Part shown: in pieces, positions 27,729 through 37,359 of the stretch
How positions within the stretch are numbered: position 1 is the first letter of the stretch
How the letters are laid out: every line of letters begins with the position of its first letter
Assembly: GCA_947305675.1 (NCBI GenBank)
Contig: CAMZED010000003.1
Coordinates: 1 to 37,644 of the forward strand
Length of the DNA: 37,644 nucleotides
Source of the DNA: an uncultured Clostridia bacterium
GTDB taxonomy: Bacteria; Bacillota; Clostridia; Oscillospirales; CAG-382
Direction of reading: 5' to 3'
Notes under the pieces: generated by a model
What the model was told of the DNA's origin: nothing
Database searches by the model: none
Seen by the model: only the letters and a program-made list of their open reading frames with translations
Position numbers and translations under genes: made by a program

Positions 27729-30100
27729 AAAGTTTCGAAAGAACAAGAACAATACTCGAATATGGCAAAATAGCCCTGCGGGTAGCTTCGATGGCTTCGA
27801 CCGCCGGCGCGAGATCGGCTTTGGCGGCAATGGAGCCGACCGACGACGCAGTTGTAGTTCAGCGCCTGCTTGAAGAGACCTCAAAGGCGCTTGAAATGAT
27901 GACGTTCAAAGGCTCGCCGACTTTTTCCGCTCCCGAAGGAGTTGTCGATTCCGCCGACCGCGCCGAAAAGAACGCAATGCTTACGATGCCCGAACTGTTG
28001 AATATCGCTTCGCTGCTTCGTGCCGTAAGCTACATAAAGCGTTATCCCGACGGGCGCGATGCCGGCGCGCTTCAGCCTTATTTCTCCGCGCTGGTCGAGA
28101 ACAAACCCCTTGCCGACGAGATCGGAATGAAGATCATCGGCGAGGATACCGTCGCCGACGATGCCTCGCCCGAGCTTTACCGTCTGCGCCGAGAGATAAG
28201 GCGCGCCGAGGAAAACGTGCGCGATATTCTTTCGCGGCTTACCACCGGAGAAAACTCCAAATATCTTCGCGATTCGCTTGTTACCGTGCGGTCGGGGCGC
28301 TACGTTATACCGGTGCGCGCTGAACACAAAAACGAAATAAAAGGGCTTGTGCACGATTCTTCCGCCTCGGGTCAGACATTGTTTATCGAACCGATGGCGG
28401 TCATCGAAGCCAACAACAAACTGCGCGAACTCCAGGGCAGGGAACACGAGGAGATCGAACGCATCCTTTACGATCTTTCGGCAAAAACCGCGTCCGCCGC
28501 CGGAGTTATAAGAGTCGATCACCGCGCCGTGACCGATCTCGACTGCATTTTCGCCCGCGCGAAGTATTCCTCGGATATAAACGGAATATTGCCGTGCGTC
28601 GGCACAAAAGCGATAAGATTGCGCAACGCGCGCCATCCGCTCATTTCAAAAGATACCGTCGTGCCGATCAGCGTCGAGTTCGGCGAAAGGCAGAACGCGC
28701 TTATCATCACCGGACCGAATACCGGCGGCAAGACGGTTACTTTAAAAACACTCGGGCTTCTGGCGCTTATGGCGCAAAGCGGGCTGTTCGTCCCCTGCGA
28801 TGACGGAACGACTTTTCCGGTGTTCGACAGGGTGCTGGCCGATATAGGTGACGAACAAAGCATCGAACAGTCGCTTTCGACTTTTTCGTCGCATATGGTC
28901 AACGTGGTTTCGATACTTAAAGAATGCGGAGCGGGGTCACTCGTGCTGTTCGACGAACTCGGCGCCGGGACCGATCCCACCGAGGGCGCGTCGCTCGCCA
29001 TATCGATACTCGAAAGAGTGCGCGGCAACGGCGCGATCGTAGCCGCCACCACACACTATTCCGAACTTAAACTCTACGCGCTCGATACCGAGGGCGTGCT
29101 CAACGCTTCCTGCGAATTCGATCTTGCCACCCTGCGCCCGACTTATCGGCTGATAACCGGCATACCCGGACGTTCGAACGCTTTCGAAATATGTTTAAGG
29201 CTCGGTATAGAACCTTCGATCGTCGAACGAGCAAGAGCTTTGCTCGCCGACGACAACATACGGTTCGAAGAGGTCATCGTCCGCCTGGAAGAGACCGAAC
29301 AGGATCTTCGCAAAGAACGCGGCGAGACTGAACGCGCCCGCGCCGAGGCTTTGAAAATCCGCGACGAGGCGGAAAAACGCGCGCGTGAAATGACAGCCCG
29401 CGCGGAAGCCGAAGTGGATCGTGCACGCGCCCAGGCTCAGCGGATACTCGACGCGGCGAAAAAATCGAGCAACGAGGTATTCAACGCGCTGAACGAACTT
29501 AAAAAAGCGGACGCGAAGCGGCTGGAAGCCGAACGCATCGAGCAGGCGCGCCAAAGCATAAAACAGCGCATAAAAACCGCCTCGGGCGAGATCAATACCG
29601 CCGTGGAGGACAGCGATGAAGCGGAAGATTACGTCCTTCCGCGCCCGGTGGTCCCCGGCGACAAAGTGCTTCTTGCCGATATCGGCAGGGAAGCCGTTGT
29701 AAAAAGCATAAGCGGCGATACCGTTTTTACCGTTTCGGGCAGGTTCGAAACAAAAACCGTAATGTCCAACCTGCGGCTGCTTGATAACGTTCCCGACAAA
29801 AAGCCCGCCCGCGCGAAGGGCAGCACCGGATACGAAAGATCCGCTTCAGCCGTAAAGAACGAGATCGACGTCCGCGGCAACACCGGGGACGACGCCTGGT
29901 TTATAATAGACCGTTATCTCGACGACGCGATAATGACGGGATACGAAACCGTTTCGGTCATCCACGGAAAGGGCACGGGAGCGCTGCGAGCCGCGCTGTG
30001 GCAGTATTTCCGCGGCGATAAACGCATAAAATCTTTCCGCTCGGGGCGTTACGGCGAAGGCGATACCGGCGTTACCGTGATCGAACTCAAACATAAATAA
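27725..30100 (+). CDS. mutS2: MutS2 (Smr-domain MutS paralogue)
   Basis: Walker A ITGPNTGGKTVTLKTLGLLALMAQ, DEQSIEQSLSTFSSHM, LFDELGAGTDPTEGA, C-terminal Smr domain IDVRGNTGDDAW...VIHGKGTGALR; ATGA overlap with recO. Confidence 0.96.
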   Translation: MKSFERTRTILEYGKIALRVASMASTAGARSALAAMEPTDDAVVVQRLLEETSKALEMMTFKGSPTFSAPEGVVDSADRAEKNAMLTMPELLNIASLLRAVSYIKRYPDGRDAGALQPYFSALVENKPLADEIGMKIIGEDTVADDASPELYRLRREIRRAEENVRDILSRLTTGENSKYLRDSLVTVRSGRYVIPVRAEHKNEIKGLVHDSSASGQTLFIEPMAVIEANNKLRELQGREHEEIERILYDLSAKTASAAGVIRVDHRAVTDLDCIFARAKYSSDINGILPCVGTKAIRLRNARHPLISKDTVVPISVEFGERQNALIITGPNTGGKTVTLKTLGLLALMAQSGLFVPCDDGTTFPVFDRVLADIGDEQSIEQSLSTFSSHMVNVVSILKECGAGSLVLFDELGAGTDPTEGASLAISILERVRGNGAIVAATTHYSELKLYALDTEGVLNASCEFDLATLRPTYRLITGIPGRSNAFEICLRLGIEPSIVERARALLADDNIRFEEVIVRLEETEQDLRKERGETERARAEALKIRDEAEKRAREMTARAEAEVDRARAQAQRILDAAKKSSNEVFNALNELKKADAKRLEAERIEQARQSIKQRIKTASGEINTAVEDSDEAEDYVLPRPVVPGDKVLLADIGREAVVKSISGDTVFTVSGRFETKTVMSNLRLLDNVPDKKPARAKGSTGYERSASAVKNEIDVRGNTGDDAWFIIDRYLDDAIMTGYETVSVIHGKGTGALRAALWQYFRGDKRIKSFRSGRYGEGDTGVTVIELKHK

Positions 30101-30191
30101 CACGCCGTAATTTGCTTTCCGTGCGGGCGCATAAGCGTCAGCCCGGATCCGCTTTTGACAGACCGATTTATTCCTTATTCATATAAAAAGA

Positions 30192-30220
30192 TTGACAAAC
30201 ATAATAAAACGTTATATAAT
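30192..30220 (+). promoter_or_regulatory. consensus sigma-A promoter of SBP gene 1
   Basis: TTGACA - 17 nt - TATAAT (both hexamers exact). Confidence 0.85.
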
Positions 30221-30256
30221 ATTGCCAAACTATGTATGAAGAAAGAGAGAAGAATC

Positions 30257-31774
30257 ATGGCAAAAAGAACAGTATCACTGCTGCTCGCCCTGCTTTTCTG
30301 TTTTGCGATCGCCGTGCTTGCCGCCTGCTCGGACGGAAAGCCCGAAGAATCGAATAACAATTCCGCCGGCGACAGCACCTCGGATTCGGTTTCCGAAGGT
30401 CCGCATTTTCTCCCCGAAGCGCGTGTGTGGGATAAAGAGATCACCGTTTTGGTCTATGCCAACGACGGACATCCGTTCAGCACGATCATTATCCCCGAAG
30501 AACTGAACAACGAACCGATCAACGACGCGTTCTATAACCGCAACAGCCGCATCGAACGCGATTACGGCATCAAGCTCAATCTTGCCACCTGCTCCACTCC
30601 CGCCGAAGGCGTCGAATGGCTGCGTAACGATTATATGACGGGAACCTGCAACTATAACATTGCAAGCATTCCGCTTACCTATATCGCTCCGCTCGGCATT
30701 GAAGGACTGCTTTACGACATTTACGAGATCGACAACGGCTATATCCATTATAACGAACCCTGGTGGGATCAGGCGGCGATCCGCGATCTTACCATCAACA
30801 ACAAGCTCTGGTTCCTCGCGGGCGACGCGATAATCGAGGACGACGAAGCCACCTGGGCGATCTATTACAACAAAGATCTTGTCGAAAAATATAATCTCGA
30901 AGCGCCCTATGACCTTGTAAAGAGCAATCAATGGAACCTCGATACCTTCCACGAAATGGCTAAAAAAGTGTTCCAGATGAACGGCAGCACCCGTTCCTAC
31001 GATCCCTCTGTCGGCGACGTATGGGGCGCGGTTGTCCAATCGTACGACTGCTATGCGTTCATGCTCGGCGCGGGTCAGCCTATGGTAGTTCTTGACGACG
31101 GTACTCCCAGGTTCCGCGTTCAGGAAGAAGCCAACGTCAACACCTTCTATAAAGTCATCGATCTTATGCTTGACGACCAGAACGTCGGCGTAGCAGACTT
31201 CTTCGGCAGGTGGGATTCCGGCGTTTACGGTCAGGAATCCGACATATTCTGCAACGGCAACGCGTTGTTTATGCCCAGCACGATTTCGCTCGTTTCCGGC
31301 GATAAAATGCGTAACGCCGAGATCCATTACGGCATAGCCCCCATGCCCAAAGCAAACGAACTTCAGGATGAATACACAACTTCCGTAAGCGTTTACTGGT
31401 GCCAGGTTATGGTCATTCCGAAAGCCAACAACGATAAGGACACTCTCGACGCCACCTGCTATGCTATGGAAGCAATGGCTTATTACGGCAAAGAGCTCGT
31501 CACCCCGGAATATTACACCCGTACTCTTACGCTCAAACGTTTTCCCGACAGCGACAACACCGAAATGCTCGATCTCATCTTCCGCAACCGTACTTACGAC
31601 CTTGCCGGCATATTCGATTTCGGCACGGTGAACGGCAACGGCGCCGGATCGCTCTATTTCTATACCTCGCTTCTCGGCGCTAAATCAAGCGACATCACTT
31701 CGTTCTGGGAAACCAAGAAAGACCTGTTCGAATCCGCAATGGCTGATCTTATGGCTTCGGTCCAGGGCGAATAA
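30257..31774 (+). CDS. extracellular solute-binding lipoprotein (tandem paralogue 1)
   Basis: Lipobox VLAAC; about 500 aa SBP; extensive identity to the next gene (HPFSTIIIP, NNEPINDAFYNRN, KLWFLAGDAIIEDDEATWA). Confidence 0.88.
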   Translation: MAKRTVSLLLALLFCFAIAVLAACSDGKPEESNNNSAGDSTSDSVSEGPHFLPEARVWDKEITVLVYANDGHPFSTIIIPEELNNEPINDAFYNRNSRIERDYGIKLNLATCSTPAEGVEWLRNDYMTGTCNYNIASIPLTYIAPLGIEGLLYDIYEIDNGYIHYNEPWWDQAAIRDLTINNKLWFLAGDAIIEDDEATWAIYYNKDLVEKYNLEAPYDLVKSNQWNLDTFHEMAKKVFQMNGSTRSYDPSVGDVWGAVVQSYDCYAFMLGAGQPMVVLDDGTPRFRVQEEANVNTFYKVIDLMLDDQNVGVADFFGRWDSGVYGQESDIFCNGNALFMPSTISLVSGDKMRNAEIHYGIAPMPKANELQDEYTTSVSVYWCQVMVIPKANNDKDTLDATCYAMEAMAYYGKELVTPEYYTRTLTLKRFPDSDNTEMLDLIFRNRTYDLAGIFDFGTVNGNGAGSLYFYTSLLGAKSSDITSFWETKKDLFESAMADLMASVQGE

Positions 31775-31809
31775 CGCAATTCCTTCGGCGATAAATCAAC
31801 AATAACAAA

Positions 31810-31852
31810 CCGGCTGAGATAAAGGACGTTCCTTTTCTCAGCCGGCGTTTTT
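31810..31852 (+). terminator. intrinsic terminator after SBP gene 1
   Basis: CCGGCTGAGA...AAAGGA cgt TCCTTT...TCTCAGCCGG followed by CGTTTTTAT. Confidence 0.85.
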
Positions 31853-31914
31853 ATGTGCCAATTCAGTTTTTCCGCTCGACGCGTTCGCGCGGGCAAAAAA
31901 CATAATTCGCCGGC

Positions 31915-31939
31915 AACGCGCCGTGCTGCGCGTTTTTTT
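31915..31939 (+). terminator. second intrinsic terminator-like hairpin just before the SBP gene 2 promoter
   Basis: ACGCGC cgtgct GCGCGT followed by TTTTTT. Confidence 0.6.
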
Positions 31940-31942
31940 GAA

Positions 31943-31971
31943 TTGACAACCGGGCGCTTATATTGTATAAT
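31943..31971 (+). promoter_or_regulatory. consensus sigma-A promoter of SBP gene 2
   Basis: TTGACA - 17 nt - TATAAT (both hexamers exact). Confidence 0.85.
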
Positions 31972-32001
31972 ATAACAATCAACAAGAAAGTGAGTTTTAT
32001 T

Positions 32002-33507
32002 ATGACAAAAAAGATTTTTGCCCTGATGCTCGCCGCGGTGCTTATGCTTTCGGCTTTGCTTCTGGCGTCCTGCGGCAACGGAAGTGAATCAAGCGGCGCT
32101 TCGGGCGAGTCCTCTTCCGGGGATGGGGAATCTTCTCAGCCGGCACGCGGTTTTCTTAACGAAGAGAAGGTATGGAATACCGACGTGAATGTCCTCGTCT
32201 ACGCTACCGATTCGCATCCATTCAGCACAATTATTATTCCCGACGAGATGAACAATGAACCGATCAACGACGCGTTTTATAATCGAAACGACTTTATCCG
32301 TGAAAAATACGGTTTGAACCTCAATCTCGTCACCCGCCCGGATCCGGGCGACGTCGTATCGCTCATTCGCACGAACCACGAAAGCGGCGTTAAGGACATA
32401 AACGTTATCAGCCTTCCGCTCACATACATCTCCACGCTCGGCGTCGAAGGGCTGCTGCACGATTTCAACTCCGTCGGCAACGAATATCTCCACCTCGATC
32501 AACCCTGGTGGGATCAATCCGCGCGGCGCGATCTTACTCTCAACGGAAAACTGTGGTTCCTCGCCGGTGACGCAATAATCGAGGACGACGAAGCCACTTG
32601 GGCGATGTATTTCAACAAAGACCTTATTACAAGTTACGGACTTGAAAATCCTTATGAGCTTGTAAACACCAACAAATGGAACCTCGACAAACTCTACGAG
32701 ATGTGCAAGTCGGTACAGTACGGCGGCGCAATGGAGTTCGATCCGTCGGCGAACAGCGTTTGGGGCATAGTGACCCAATGCTACGATTGCTATGCGCTTA
32801 TGCTCGGCGCCAACCAGCCAATGGTCGACACAAGCGGTGAAGAGCCGAAGTTCCGCGTCGATACCGAGGCAAACGTAGCGGCGTTCGAAGACGTTATGAA
32901 ACTTATGCTCGATTCCGATATTTGCGGCGTGGCTGAGTTTTACGGCGCTTGGAATTCCGGCGTTTACGATAAAAAACGCCAGATATTCGCCGCCGGAAAA
33001 TCGGTGTTTATGCCGGGTATGATCTCGGTCGTGTCGGGAGACGAGCTCCGCAACGCCGAGATCCATTACGGCATTCTCCCGATGCCCAAAGCAGACGAAT
33101 TCCAGGATGATTACACTACCTCGGTTCAATGCTACTGGTGCCAGGTTATGGCTGTTCCGGCAAACGTCGTCGGAACTGATCTCGAAGCCACCTGCTATGC
33201 TTTGGAAGCAATGGCTTATTACGGAATGGAAAAAGTCACCCCGGAATATTACAACCGCACACTCTCGCTCAAGCGATTCCCCGACGCCGAAAGCGCCGAG
33301 ATGCTCGACCTTATCTTTCGCAACCGCACTTTTGACCTCGCCGGGATATTCGATTTCGGCACGGTAAACGATAACGGCGCCGGCACGCTTTACTTCTATA
33401 CGACTCTGCTCGGAAGCAAGACGACCGACATAATTTCCAACTGGGAATCTCGCGTTTCAAGTTTCCAATACGCGCTCGACGACCTGCTCACCGCCGTTTC
33501 GGATTGA
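32002..33507 (+). CDS. extracellular solute-binding lipoprotein (tandem paralogue 2)
   Basis: Lipobox LLASC; close paralogue of the preceding gene along its full length. Confidence 0.88.
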   Translation: MTKKIFALMLAAVLMLSALLLASCGNGSESSGASGESSSGDGESSQPARGFLNEEKVWNTDVNVLVYATDSHPFSTIIIPDEMNNEPINDAFYNRNDFIREKYGLNLNLVTRPDPGDVVSLIRTNHESGVKDINVISLPLTYISTLGVEGLLHDFNSVGNEYLHLDQPWWDQSARRDLTLNGKLWFLAGDAIIEDDEATWAMYFNKDLITSYGLENPYELVNTNKWNLDKLYEMCKSVQYGGAMEFDPSANSVWGIVTQCYDCYALMLGANQPMVDTSGEEPKFRVDTEANVAAFEDVMKLMLDSDICGVAEFYGAWNSGVYDKKRQIFAAGKSVFMPGMISVVSGDELRNAEIHYGILPMPKADEFQDDYTTSVQCYWCQVMAVPANVVGTDLEATCYALEAMAYYGMEKVTPEYYNRTLSLKRFPDAESAEMLDLIFRNRTFDLAGIFDFGTVNDNGAGTLYFYTTLLGSKTTDIISNWESRVSSFQYALDDLLTAVSD

Positions 33508-33531
33508 TCTGCGGCAAATAGATTTGGACAT

Positions 33532-33560
33532 AAAAAATCCCCTTTATTAGGGGATTTTTT
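33532..33560. terminator. bidirectional intrinsic terminator between SBP gene 2 and the ABC permease
   Basis: AAAAAATCCCC TTTATTA GGGGATTTTTT perfect stem. Confidence 0.92.
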
Positions 33561-33571
33561 GTGTTATTCGT

Positions 33572-34555
33572 TCAGCGATCTTCGCGGAAATAACTCGTCC
33601 CGAGCGCCTGAGGCGGCTGGTTCTCACGTTTTTTGCGAAGCGAGATGAATATAAGCACTATTATCGTAACGATATAAGGCGCCATCTTGAATATCTCCTG
33701 CGCGGCAAGATCGTCGCTGCGGATGTATTGGAACAGAATGTAAAGCCCGCCGAAAACGATGCTGCCCGGTATTGCAAGGTGGGGACGCCAGATGGCGAAT
33801 ATAACCAACGCGATCGCAAGCCAGCCCCTGTCGCCGAACCCGTCGTTGGACCAGCTTCCGATATAGTCGACCACGTAATAAAGCCCGCCGATACCGGCTA
33901 TGACGCTGCCGGTGCAGATCGCCGAATATTTGTAGCGGTTTACGTTTATGCCTGCCGCGTCGGCGGTCGCGGGATTTTCGCCGACAGCGCGCAAATGCAG
34001 ACCGACGCGCGTCTTTTTAAGCACGTAAGCGGCGATCAACGCAATGATTATCGCCAGATAAACCATAAACGTATAAGAGAAGAACATTTTCCCGAACCAG
34101 CCGAGATCTTCGGCAAACGGAAGCGTTTTTTTGAAAAATATGCTTGTCGGCGTAATGTCGATCGAGGGGATATCGGCGTTCGAAAGTTTTATAAGATATC
34201 CGCCGAAGAAGTTGCCGACTCCGACGCCGAAAGTCGTCAGCGCAAGACCGGTTACGTTCTGATTGGCGCGTAGAGTTACGGTGAGAAAGGCGTATATAAG
34301 CCCCATAATAAGCGAACCGAGAACCGAGCAAATAAACGGTATGAACACCGCGAGGAAGGGGTTCATCCCGCCCGCGCCGGCTGAGTTCTGATAAACAAAT
34401 GCGCCGATTACGCCGGATATACCGCCGACGTACATTATGCCGGGGATCCCGAGGTTAAGGTGCCCGGACTTTTCGGTGATTATTTCACCCGTCGAGCCGT
34501 ATAACAGCGGAATGCCCTGCATTACCGCGCGTTGGAAGAATACCGAAAAATCCAT
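33572..34555 (-). CDS. ABC transporter permease, BMP/nucleoside type (YufQ/NupQ-like)
   Basis: Multi-TM; GSTGEIITEKSGHLNLGIPGIMYVGG, LHLRAVGENPATADAAGINVNRYKY. Confidence 0.88.
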   Translation of the reverse strand: MDFSVFFQRAVMQGIPLLYGSTGEIITEKSGHLNLGIPGIMYVGGISGVIGAFVYQNSAGAGGMNPFLAVFIPFICSVLGSLIMGLIYAFLTVTLRANQNVTGLALTTFGVGVGNFFGGYLIKLSNADIPSIDITPTSIFFKKTLPFAEDLGWFGKMFFSYTFMVYLAIIIALIAAYVLKKTRVGLHLRAVGENPATADAAGINVNRYKYSAICTGSVIAGIGGLYYVVDYIGSWSNDGFGDRGWLAIALVIFAIWRPHLAIPGSIVFGGLYILFQYIRSDDLAAQEIFKMAPYIVTIIVLIFISLRKKRENQPPQALGTSYFREDR

Positions 34556-35664
34556 CAGTTTTTGTCCTCCTTGTGCGATTTCGACGCGATTTTGTAGTTT
34601 ATAAAGAATTCACAGCCGATAATGAACAGAATAAGGATACCGGTTATGATCTCCGAGAACGAGTCGTTCAGTTTGAGCAATGTGGTGACCTGCTTCGCTC
34701 CGCGATCCATAAACACTATTAACAGAGCGGAAAACACCATATAAAGCGGATTGAATTTTGCCATCCACGAAACGATTATCGCGGTGAAGCCGCGTCCGCC
34801 CGCGGTGTTTTTGGTGATCGAGTGTTCGGTCCCGGCAACCAGTAGCAGGCCTACCATACCGCAGATCGCGCCGGAAAGCGCCACCGTGCGGACGATTACT
34901 TTTTTGACATTTACTCCGATATATCTCGCCGTGTTCTCGCTTTCGCCGACGACAGATATCTCGTAGCCGTGTTTGCTGTATTTAAGATAGACGAACATAA
35001 ATGCGGTGAGCGCTACGACTACGATCACGTTCAACAGATACTGGTTCCCGAACAGGGCGGGGAACTGACCGTTGGGAATTATGCCGATCGTACCCGAACC
35101 TTTCGGAGTCGCCCAAATCTGGCAGAAATAACCGACCAGCTGTATGGCGATATAGTTCATCATAAGGGTGAACAAAGTCTCGTTCGTGTTCCAGATCGCT
35201 TTGAAAAATGCCGGGATGACCGCCCATATCGCACCCGCGGCAACGCTGGCGACGATCATCACCAAAAACAGCAGCGGGGTGGGGAGCTTATCTCCGAGCA
35301 GGATCATGCACGCCGCGGTCGCCATTCCGCCTATAAGCACCTGGCCTTCGCCGCCGGTGTTCCAGAACCGCATCTTGAACGCCGGAGTTAACGCCAGAGC
35401 CACGCACAGCAAAATTGAAGTCTCGTAGATCAGAAGCCATCTCCTGCGCGAGGTGCCGAATGCACCGTCGACCAGCGCGGAAAAGAACTTTATGGGATCG
35501 ACGCCGGTAAGCAACACTGTTATCAGCGCGCTGAACAACAAAGCCGAAACAATTGCAACGAACCTTATCGCCCAGGCTTTTTGCCATTTCATCTGGTCGC
35601 GTTTAACAATGTGAAAACGGGGCTCGTGCTTCTTTGACGAAGCCGCTTTTATGTTCTCATTCAT
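34555..35664 (-). CDS. ABC transporter permease, BMP/nucleoside type (YufP/NupP-like)
   Basis: Multi-TM; MRFWNTGGEGQVLIGGMATAAC, YEISVVGESENTARYIGVNVKKVIVRTVALSGAICGMVG. Confidence 0.88.
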   Translation of the reverse strand: MNENIKAASSKKHEPRFHIVKRDQMKWQKAWAIRFVAIVSALLFSALITVLLTGVDPIKFFSALVDGAFGTSRRRWLLIYETSILLCVALALTPAFKMRFWNTGGEGQVLIGGMATAACMILLGDKLPTPLLFLVMIVASVAAGAIWAVIPAFFKAIWNTNETLFTLMMNYIAIQLVGYFCQIWATPKGSGTIGIIPNGQFPALFGNQYLLNVIVVVALTAFMFVYLKYSKHGYEISVVGESENTARYIGVNVKKVIVRTVALSGAICGMVGLLLVAGTEHSITKNTAGGRGFTAIIVSWMAKFNPLYMVFSALLIVFMDRGAKQVTTLLKLNDSFSEIITGILILFIIGCEFFINYKIASKSHKEDKN

Positions 35665-37222
35665 CGGCGTTTTCCTCCTTTGCTGTGTTCTCCTCGGCCT
35701 CCATTGCGGTGGATTTTGTCATATAAAGACCGATCTCTTCTTTTGTTGTCGACCTGCCGTCGAGTATTCCGGTAACTTTGCCGGAACCGAGGACAAGTAT
35801 CCTGTCGCAAAGCTCAACAAGAACGTCGAGATCTTCGCCGACGAATATAACGGCGACGCCGCGCTCTTTTTGCTGATTCAAAAGATTGTAAATGGTATAT
35901 GACGAGTTGATATCGAGCCCGCGAACGGGATAAGCCGCCATTAGCACAGTCGGAGCCGAAGATATCTCCCGCCCGACAAGCACTTTCTGCACGTTCCCGC
36001 CCGAAAGCCTTCTTACCGGGGTGGAAACGCTGGGCGTGACGACTTCAAGCGATTCGATGATCTCGTTGGCAAGCATACGCGGCTCTTTGCGGTGGAGAAA
36101 CGCCGAATTACCGGCTTTGTAACTCCTTAACATCATATTGTCGGTAATATCCATATTCCCGACAAGCCCCATGCCGAGCCGGTCTTCCGGAACGAACGAA
36201 AGCCTTACGCCGAGATCCCTTATTTGCACCGGAGTTTTATCGCGCAGGTTTTCAAGCACTCCGCTGTTCGGATCGATATAAGATATCTCACCGGACTGGA
36301 TGTGCTGCAAACCGGCGATCGCCTCCAGAAGTTCGCGCTGACCGCTGCCGGATATGCCGGCAATACCCAGTATCTCGCCGGATCTTGCCGTGAACGATAC
36401 GTTATCAAGCACCTTTTGCAGATCACGGTTGACGCAGGTGAGCCCTTTTATTATCAGCCTGTCGGGGGTGTTTGCCGAAAGCGACCTTTCGATATTAAGA
36501 TCGACTTTCTTGCCGACCATCGCTTCGGTAAGCGAAGTCTCGGTGGCTTCGGCTGTAACTACTGTGCCGACGTATTCGCCTTTGCGCAAAACCGCGACTC
36601 TGTCGGAGATCGCAAGCACCTCGTGAAGTTTGTGGGTGATAATGATTATCGATTTGCCGTCGTCGCGCATTTTGCGCAGGATCTTAAACAGTTTTTCGGT
36701 TTCCTGCGGGGTAAGTACGGCTGTCGGTTCGTCAAGAATAAGTATATCGGCTCCGCGGTAAAGGACTTTAATTATCTCGACCGTCTGCTTTTCCGATACC
36801 GACATGGCGTATATCTTCTTCATCGGATCGATCTCGAACCCGTATTGAGCGGCGATGCGCTTTACGTCCTCGGCGGCTTTTTTAAGGTTGAAACTGCCTT
36901 TAAGCCCCAAAACGATATTCTCCGCCGCCGTCAGCACGTCGACCAGTTTAAAATGCTGGTGGATCATACCGATCCCGTAGCGGAACGCGTCTTTCGGCGA
37001 GGCGATAACAGCTTCTTCGCCGTTTATAAGTATCTGACCTTCATCGGGGAAGTAAATGCCCGATATCATATTCATAAGCGTGGTTTTTCCGCTGCCGTTT
37101 TCGCCGAGAATAGCCAGGATCTCGCCGCGTTCGACAGTGAGACTTACGTTCTTGTTGGCGACGACTTTGGTACCGAACCGTTTTGTTATATTTCGTAACT
37201 CGATGGCGGGGACGTTGTTCAT
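35657..37222 (-). CDS. ABC transporter ATP-binding protein with two ATPase domains (YufO/NupO-like)
   Basis: GENGSGKTTLMNMISGIYFPDEG...; ILDEPTAVLTPQETEKLF; second domain GISGSGQRELLEAIAGL, RLSGGNVQKVLVGREI; GAAAGGA RBS. Confidence 0.93.
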   Translation of the reverse strand: MNNVPAIELRNITKRFGTKVVANKNVSLTVERGEILAILGENGSGKTTLMNMISGIYFPDEGQILINGEEAVIASPKDAFRYGIGMIHQHFKLVDVLTAAENIVLGLKGSFNLKKAAEDVKRIAAQYGFEIDPMKKIYAMSVSEKQTVEIIKVLYRGADILILDEPTAVLTPQETEKLFKILRKMRDDGKSIIIITHKLHEVLAISDRVAVLRKGEYVGTVVTAEATETSLTEAMVGKKVDLNIERSLSANTPDRLIIKGLTCVNRDLQKVLDNVSFTARSGEILGIAGISGSGQRELLEAIAGLQHIQSGEISYIDPNSGVLENLRDKTPVQIRDLGVRLSFVPEDRLGMGLVGNMDITDNMMLRSYKAGNSAFLHRKEPRMLANEIIESLEVVTPSVSTPVRRLSGGNVQKVLVGREISSAPTVLMAAYPVRGLDINSSYTIYNLLNQQKERGVAVIFVGEDLDVLVELCDRILVLGSGKVTGILDGRSTTKEEIGLYMTKSTAMEAEENTAKEENADE

Positions 37223-37305
37223 CTTACAGATCCTTTCTTCAATACTCAAATACGATTCGTGTTATTGCGGAACATATTTGAAAATTGAAACAAATTTCGG
37301 AAAAC

Positions 37306-37335
37306 TTCGGGCGGAGCAGAAACGCTCCGCCCGAA
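37306..37335 (-). other. perfect 12-bp stem-loop between the BMP-type SBP gene and the ABC ATPase gene
   Basis: TTCGGGCGGAGC agaaac GCTCCGCCCGAA; minus-strand RNA followed by GUUUUCC. Confidence 0.75.
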
Positions 37336-37359
37336 TAAGATATTGGTTTTTAACGGTTA

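Noticed and set aside
30101-30190. Intrinsic terminator after mutS2
   Set aside because: Only a short GGGC/GCCC pairing with a large loop and no convincing T tract; not supported well enough to annotate.
31963-32001. Longer N-terminus for SBP gene 2 (MYNITINKKVSFI...)
   Set aside because: Overlaps the -10 element; the ATG at 32002 gives a canonical lipoprotein signal peptide.
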